Shown: positions 59,556 through 64,000 of the stretch, piece by piece | Numbering within the stretch: the first letter of the stretch is position 1 | Layout of the letters: the number at the start of each line of letters is the position of its first letter | Origin: Lichtheimia corymbifera B2541 | Lineage: Eukaryota > Mucoromycota > Mucoromycetes > Mucorales > Lichtheimiaceae | NCBI GenBank assembly: GCA_000697475.1 | Contig: JNEU01001118.1 | Coordinates: forward strand, 20,190 to 84,189 | Length of the DNA stretch: 64,000 bases | Direction of reading: 5' to 3' | Notes under the pieces: model-generated | Seen by the model: the letters and a program-made list of their open reading frames with translations, nothing else | The model's database searches: none | Told to the model about the DNA's origin: nothing | Made by a program: the position numbers and the translations under genes

Positions 59556-60293
59556 TTAGGCTATATTGACGTTGTAGGCAGTGGTGGTAAATTCTGCGTT
59601 GGATCCAATGAAAGGCTCAGTTCCTGATTGGAATGCACGCAGGTACTGGGATTTATCGAGTTTACCAGCATCAACGAGGTGTTGCAAGAAGGGCAAGGCA
59701 TCACTTTGCATGTCGTTGATATCTTTTGCAGCAACAAAGCTATAAACCTTTTGAGATCCGTTGCTACCTTCATGGAGCTCCCATGTGGTACCGTCATGTT
59801 CAAACGTGCTAACAGTATCACCGATAGGACCTGCGCCACCAAGTCGACCGAGCCAGATCATAATTTCGTATTCATAGTCTCCCGTTGTACTTGAGGACGT
59901 CCAGATATCAAAGGCCACATCTGCAATCAGGTTTTCACCTTTGTATGACCATTTCCACGTAAAAGGGATGCTTTTGAGTGCTGATAGCTGCTTAGGATCG
60001 ATCTCCAGCTTGGCATTGGCATATGACTTGACTTGTGTCTTGTCGCCTTCCCAACTCCAGGTTGTACGCCATGACAACGTATTGTCATCCTTGATGCCGG
60101 TCACTTCAGTACACTGGGAGCCACTTGTAGCAGTGTCCTTGTTCCATAGGTTGTTGTAGATGATGTAATCACCAGCCGTGGTTGTATCATATTGCCCGCA
60201 CATTTCATTAGCCCGCACAGCAGGAAGCGGTGATGCCATTGATAAAGGTATAAGAAGGAGAGCAGAAGCATTAGCTAAAGTCTTGAAGTGCAT
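59556..60293 (-). CDS. Secreted GH12 endo-beta-1,4-glucanase / xyloglucanase
   Basis: A single exon of 245 aa with a signal peptide (MHFKTLANASALLLIPLSMASPLP). The GH12 jelly-roll is complete: YIIYNNLWNKD, CxxV(T) pair, LSWRTTWSW, DVAFDIWTSSS, the nucleophile Glu in YEIMIWLGRLGG, and the acid/base Glu in QSGTEPF. It cleaves beta-1,4-glucan, often xyloglucan, outside the cell. The lack of introns in an intron-rich window, and the sporadic distribution of GH12 in early fungi, could mean a gain by transfer, but GH12 genes are often intron-poor. It is convergent with a sugar transporter that could import its products. Confidence 0.93.
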   Translation of the reverse strand: MHFKTLANASALLLIPLSMASPLPAVRANEMCGQYDTTTAGDYIIYNNLWNKDTATSGSQCTEVTGIKDDNTLSWRTTWSWEGDKTQVKSYANAKLEIDPKQLSALKSIPFTWKWSYKGENLIADVAFDIWTSSSTTGDYEYEIMIWLGRLGGAGPIGDTVSTFEHDGTTWELHEGSNGSQKVYSFVAAKDINDMQSDALPFLQHLVDAGKLDKSQYLRAFQSGTEPFIGSNAEFTTTAYNVNIA

Positions 60294-61885
60294 ATTGTTG
60301 ATTGTTGTTCTAAGCGTAGTCGAGGTCCTTGTTTCTAGATTTTATATCATCTTGGCTTCCACGGCAAAATGTCAATGGTAACACAAGTCTCAACGATATT
60401 GCGTTTGATTGTTAATTTCCGCCATGTGTCCTGCATTGCCGCGGAAAGCAGCCACCATAGTACTTCCCTTCCACAAATATGATGTGATAATCAGAACGTG
60501 CTCGTCTCATCCATGCCCTTTTCACACCAATATTACACAAATGGTATTTTCCCGACATACCTACCCCCGGTACCAACGCAGCAGTCGTTGACAGAACACT
60601 GGTTAAAAAGGAGGCTCAGGGAATAGGTGGTGTGGCAAAGACATCAGCGAGATATTGTAAGCACGAATCAATGGTAAACAATGAATGGGTGCTATGAGAT
60701 AGCATAATGTGGACAATTATCCACCAGTATCCAGGATGCATTCACATCACAAAAAAGGAACGTGTGTTAAAGAGTACCGGCAAGATCTGATCACAAAGAA
60801 AGTGGAATGTGTTATACTATTAAATACAGTCTTTGTTCACAGCACAATGAATCAATCAGACACTTCCTCTTCCTCTCTCTTTCCTTTATCACAGCATTCA
60901 CAGGTCAATATACTTCTACAATTCTGCATTTGACATACCATCGTTCTTTCTGTATACAATGCAGCACTTGTCCACACACAACGAGATATAGAAACTTAAA
61001 GGTAGTTGGCCAACACAATATCGTATTTCCAAAAGTAACCCTTTAATCCAATATCATTCCAAGAAATAGATTGAGAAGTACAGTGAGGATACATTGAATT
61101 GGGAAGTTTCTATCCTTTGAGCGTTCATTTGTAAAAGTGAATGAATAGATGTGCAATGACGAGTTATATGCTTGGCGTATCAAATCATGGTGTTGGATGG
61201 TGATAGTAGCTGCCATGGGATAGCGTCGAGTACGATAACTGGATGTACCCAATCGTTCAGAATGACAGCATCATGCATAATGGTTTAAGCTGACAATGGA
61301 TACGCTTTTCCACGCGTTGTGTATACTGAAGATCCTTCCCATCCCATTAGCCAAAGCAATGCCGTATTCAGATCCATATCCATAGGAAGTCGTATGTGTT
61401 GAAATATGTTGCTACACGTAAATAAAGCTGCTTCTATACAATGGCTATCTGCTGTTCACGTGAACAAGATTGTAAGGCATGTTGCTGCAAGTAAAGAACG
61501 CCATTTGGGGTCAATGGAGAGAAGATCTTGCTGATAGCAACTGCTGGGATGAATGCTGTTATACTCGGTCGTGGTAGAGGAGTGCACAAGAGAACGTGTA
61601 GTGTCAAGAAACGAGAGTGTTGTCGTGGGTGCACACGCCATGGAGCTTGCCATTCAGTCAAAGACAATCATATCAAGGCAGTTGTAGGATTGACATGATG
61701 GGTTGAAGCAGGACAATCGTACGCAGGTGGTAACTGTACTTGAATGGGGGCAACAGTTGAGAATGGAAAAGGAAAGAGACAAGAAGCTGAGAGTGGAAGA
61801 AGTGGGAAATTTAAAGAGGGCAGGCACTACCCTACAAATCCATGCACACTATAATTATAATTAATCCATGACCTTGATTGCCTCT
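60294..61885. other. 1.6-kb region without supported gene
   Basis: It includes the GH12 promoter. Open frames are short and without signature. No RNA gene seen. Confidence 0.45.
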
Positions 61886-62480
61886 CTCGAACCTGAAACT
61901 TTCACACACGATGCTCCTCGGCATGCTGACCAACTTTGTCTTAATAAAGAACACACACTTCATTTAAAAATTTTGAAAGGGAGAGCATAATGTGGGGTTT
62001 ACTATGATGGCGGGAAATTGGGAAAGCGCCGGATTTATGAAAAAGTCAATTAGTATGTAGTTTCTTGGGATTCCCCATCTCGAACATGAGACTTGGTATG
62101 AAGGTACTCTCGCACATGCTGATCAACTTCATTCATTTAAAAACCGCATGCTTCATTATGAACATTTTGAATGCGGGCCAGCCCAAATGTAGGAGAAAGT
62201 AGGGTAGACGCTCCTGCTCCCCGAGATTGCCCACCCCGAACCTGAAACTTTCACACAACATCCTTTCAAGCACGCCGAGCAATTTCGTTCTCATAAAGTC
62301 CCCAGAGTTCATATGAAAATCTTGTATGTCGGAGAGACGACGAAAAGATGAAAAGATAAATAGGGTGTACGGCCGTGCGCGCCGATATTGCCCATCTCGA
62401 CCTCGAAACTTGGTCAGGAGGTGCTCTCGGGCATGCTGATCAACATCGTTCTCATAAAGCCTCTACACATCATTATGGAG
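61886..62480. repeat. Diverged tandem repeats, unit ~160-190 bp
   Basis: Four copies begin near 61888, 62081, 62237 and 62398. Each has a GAACCTGAAACTT-like start, a GGTGCTCTC / GCATGCTGATCAAC or GCCGAGCAA block, GTTCTCATAAAG, and a TTCAT...GAA(A/C)ATTTTGAA end. Copies are clearly degenerate. The same unit recurs inside the foldback array to the right. Confidence 0.7.
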
Positions 62481-62492
62481 ATTTGGAGAAAA

Positions 62493-62702
62493 AGGCACTT
62501 TATGTTTTTACATGTGCTGTAAGCGTGATGCTATATGACAAGTGGTGTTTGTTCATTGTGAAGTAGGTTGGCCCTGATAGAGCGGAATATGCGCAGGGGC
62601 GTGCTTGTGTAACACAGCTCATTTGCATGATACTTCACAATGAACAAGGACCACCTTTCATATAGCGTCATGGTTACAGCATATGTAAAACATAAAGATG
62701 CC
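62493..62702. repeat. Foldback element 1 (~72-bp arms, 65-bp spacer)
   Basis: Left arm 62493-62565 and right arm 62631-62702 are inverted copies with scattered mismatches. The inner ends are TTGTTCATTGTGAAGTA and its complement. The spacer 62566-62630 is 65 bp. Confidence 0.85.
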
Positions 62703-62813
62703 CATAACTAAAAATTCTACAATGAAACGTGGGGTCTTCAATCGAAGAAAGTTGCTCGGCTGGGTGTAGCGCACCTTGTGCAGAAGTTTCACGATCGTCG
62801 TGGCCAATCCCAA

Positions 62814-62903
62814 ATTTCGCAATGTCACCACCAGCCAAAGTTGAACTTGAGGTCGACCTCTTGAATTTTTTTTCAACTTTGGCTGGTGGTGACATTGCGA
62901 AAT
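62814..62903. repeat. Perfect 32-bp inverted repeat with a nested palindrome in the loop
   Basis: 62814-62845 and 62872-62903 are exact reverse complements. The 26-base loop holds the 12-bp palindrome GAGGTCGACCTC (62849-62860). The inverted similarity continues outwards on both sides into elements 1 and 2. Confidence 0.92.
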
Positions 62904-63014
62904 CTAAGATCGTCGAGGTTGATCGTGAAACTTGCACCCAAGGTGCGCTTCACCCAGCCGAGCAACTTCGTTCGATTGAAGACCCCACGTTTCATTGTAA
63001 AGTTTAGAGATACA

Positions 63015-63223
63015 GGCACCTTTATGTTTTTACTATGCTGTAAGCGTGATGCTATATGACAAGTGGTGTTTGTTCATTGTGAAGTAGCTTGACTCTGATA
63101 GAGCAGAAGATGCGTAGGGGCGTGATTGTGTGACACGGCGCATTTGCATGATTCTTCACAATGAACAAACACCACTTGTCATATAGGATCACGCTTTCAG
63201 CATATGTAAAAGCTTAAAAGTGC
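63015..63223. repeat. Foldback element 2 (~72-bp arms, 65-bp spacer)
   Basis: Left arm 63015-63086, right arm 63152-63223. The spacer 63087-63151 is the same 65-bp sequence as in element 1, same orientation, with several substitutions. Confidence 0.85.
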
Positions 63224-63229
63224 ATGTAC

Positions 63230-63666
63230 CTAGGATTGGCAAACTTGATCGCGAAACATGATTCACAAGGTGCGCACTACCACGACGAGCAATATTGTTC
63301 TATGAAGGATCCCATGTGTCATTGTAAAGTTTAGAGATAAATGCACTTTCTCGTTTTTACATATGCTGAAAAGCATGATCTTATATGACAAGTGGTGTTT
63401 GTTCATTGTGAAGTATCATGCAAGTGAGCTGTGTTACACTTGCACGCATCTGCGCATCTTCCGCTCTATCAGGGTCGACCTACTTCACAATGAACAATCA
63501 TCACTTGTCATATAGCATCATGCTTTCAGCATATGTAAAAACGAGAAAGTGCATTTATCTCTAAACTTTACAATGAAACATGGGCTCTTTCATAGAACAA
63601 TATTGCTCGTCGTGGTGGAGCGCACCTTTCCAATCATGTTTCCCCGATCAAGCTTGCCAATCCTAG
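63230..63666. repeat. Foldback element 3 (~186-bp arms, spacer inverted)
   Basis: Left arm 63230-63415 and right arm 63481-63666 both begin or end with CCTAGGATTGGCAA-like sequence. They contain the ~160-bp repeat unit plus the inner arm shared with elements 1 and 2. The 65-bp spacer 63416-63480 is the reverse complement of the other two spacers. Confidence 0.85.
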
Positions 63667-63669
63667 ATG

Positions 63670-63747
63670 CAGGCACATTTACGTTTTTACATATGCTGAA
63701 AGCATGATGCTATATGTAAGTGGTGTTTGTTCATTGTGAAGTATCAT
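63670..63747. repeat. Truncated foldback element 4 (left arm only)
   Basis: It repeats the left-arm inner sequence down to GAAGTATCAT, the first four spacer bases, then similarity stops where another sequence begins at about 63748. Confidence 0.8.
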
Positions 63748-63750
63748 TAT

Positions 63751-64000
63751 CGTTGGTCACCAGGTCACCGAAAATTGTGACCACCCCCGCCAAATTTTTG
63801 GCAGGGTCACAAGCGGGGGTAGGCAAGATACCTGCGTAAAATTGCGCCAAAGCGCAATATACCACAGGTACCCTATACCGTTGGTCACAGAATAGCACAT
63901 AGCTAATTTTATATGATTGATGATATATAAAATGACTACATATTTTGAAGGTACTACATATGGATCATTCATCAATGCTGGAGGAGCCTACTAACACCCA
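63751..64000. mobile_element. Possible terminus of a DNA transposon or other repeat
   Basis: Sequence unlike its left flank, with clustered GTCAC/GTGAC motifs (63756, 63764, 63777, 63806, 63884). CGTTGGTCAC is repeated directly at 63751 and 63879. Hairpins: ACCCCCGC/GCGGGGGT around GCCAAATTTTTGGC (63783-63820), and ATTGCGC-CAAA-GCGCAAT (63841-63858). A rightward ATG at 63960 opens a frame (MDHSSMLEEPTNT) to the window edge. No transposase motif is visible, so this is a structural guess. Confidence 0.4.

Noticed and set aside
62674..63007. Overlapping ORFs on both strands sharing SPPAKVE and LAGGDIAK peptides
   Set aside because: The shared peptides come from the palindrome, which reads alike on both strands; there is no protein signature beyond that.
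62500..63750. CRISPR-like array
   Set aside because: Repeats are inverted, long and few, with one shared spacer, and the genome is eukaryotic.

Overview
This window is nuclear DNA from a filamentous fungus, most probably an early-diverging one (Mucoromycota, Mucorales-like; inferred from gene style, not proven). The evidence is intron-rich protein genes on both strands with short introns (mostly about 50-100 nt, GT-AG, three parsed as GC-AG), nuclear-encoded mitochondrial genes, a fungal division 2 chitin synthase, a GH12 endoglucanase, a condensin subunit and one Pol III tRNA gene. There are no operons and no bacterial features. Exon chains below were built by hand from splice sites and reading phase. 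Nearly all multi-exon models close to a whole number of codons, which supports them.

Layout. 0-9 kb: cold-shock-domain protein (cut by the left edge), RSC7/NPL6-type remodeller subunit, NFS1 and TIM23 (divergent, sharing 219 bp), CDC50/LEM3 flippase subunit. 9-24 kb: RhoGEF ending right after its DH domain, class IV-type chitin synthase, tetraspanin-like protein, and a serine-rich protein with a triplicated helical motif. 24-35 kb: a large Kelch membrane protein with an apparent frame break, POLA2 convergent to it, and a PX-PH-RhoGAP protein (BEM3-like). 35-43 kb: tRNA-Gln(CTG) with an inverted repeat running into its first bases, an unrecognised gene, condensin CND1/YCS4, and a tiny two-exon gene divergent from it. 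43-51 kb: small unrecognised proteins, one WWE-like protein, a Pex24/Pex30-type peroxin with dysferlin-type domains, and a DUF4112 protein. 52-60 kb: complex I subunit NDUFA2, nucleolar GTPase NOG2, a basic serine-rich protein, an MFS sugar transporter, and a convergent secreted GH12 glucanase. 60-64 kb: no credible genes. From 61.9 kb there are diverged ~160-bp repeats leading into nested foldback palindromes (62.5-63.75 kb). The last palindrome is cut short by another repeat-like element that runs off the right edge.

Several genes share themes: polarity and cell wall (RhoGEF, RhoGAP, chitin synthase, tetraspanin), mitochondria (NFS1, TIM23, NDUFA2), chromosome biology (RSC7, POLA2, CND1), and plant-polymer use (GH12 beside a sugar transporter). 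Apart from the two shared-promoter pairs and the GH12/transporter pair, this is probably ordinary eukaryotic gene order. The least explained parts are the foldback array, the Kelch protein, the small CxxCxxC protein and the tRNA-associated palindrome.
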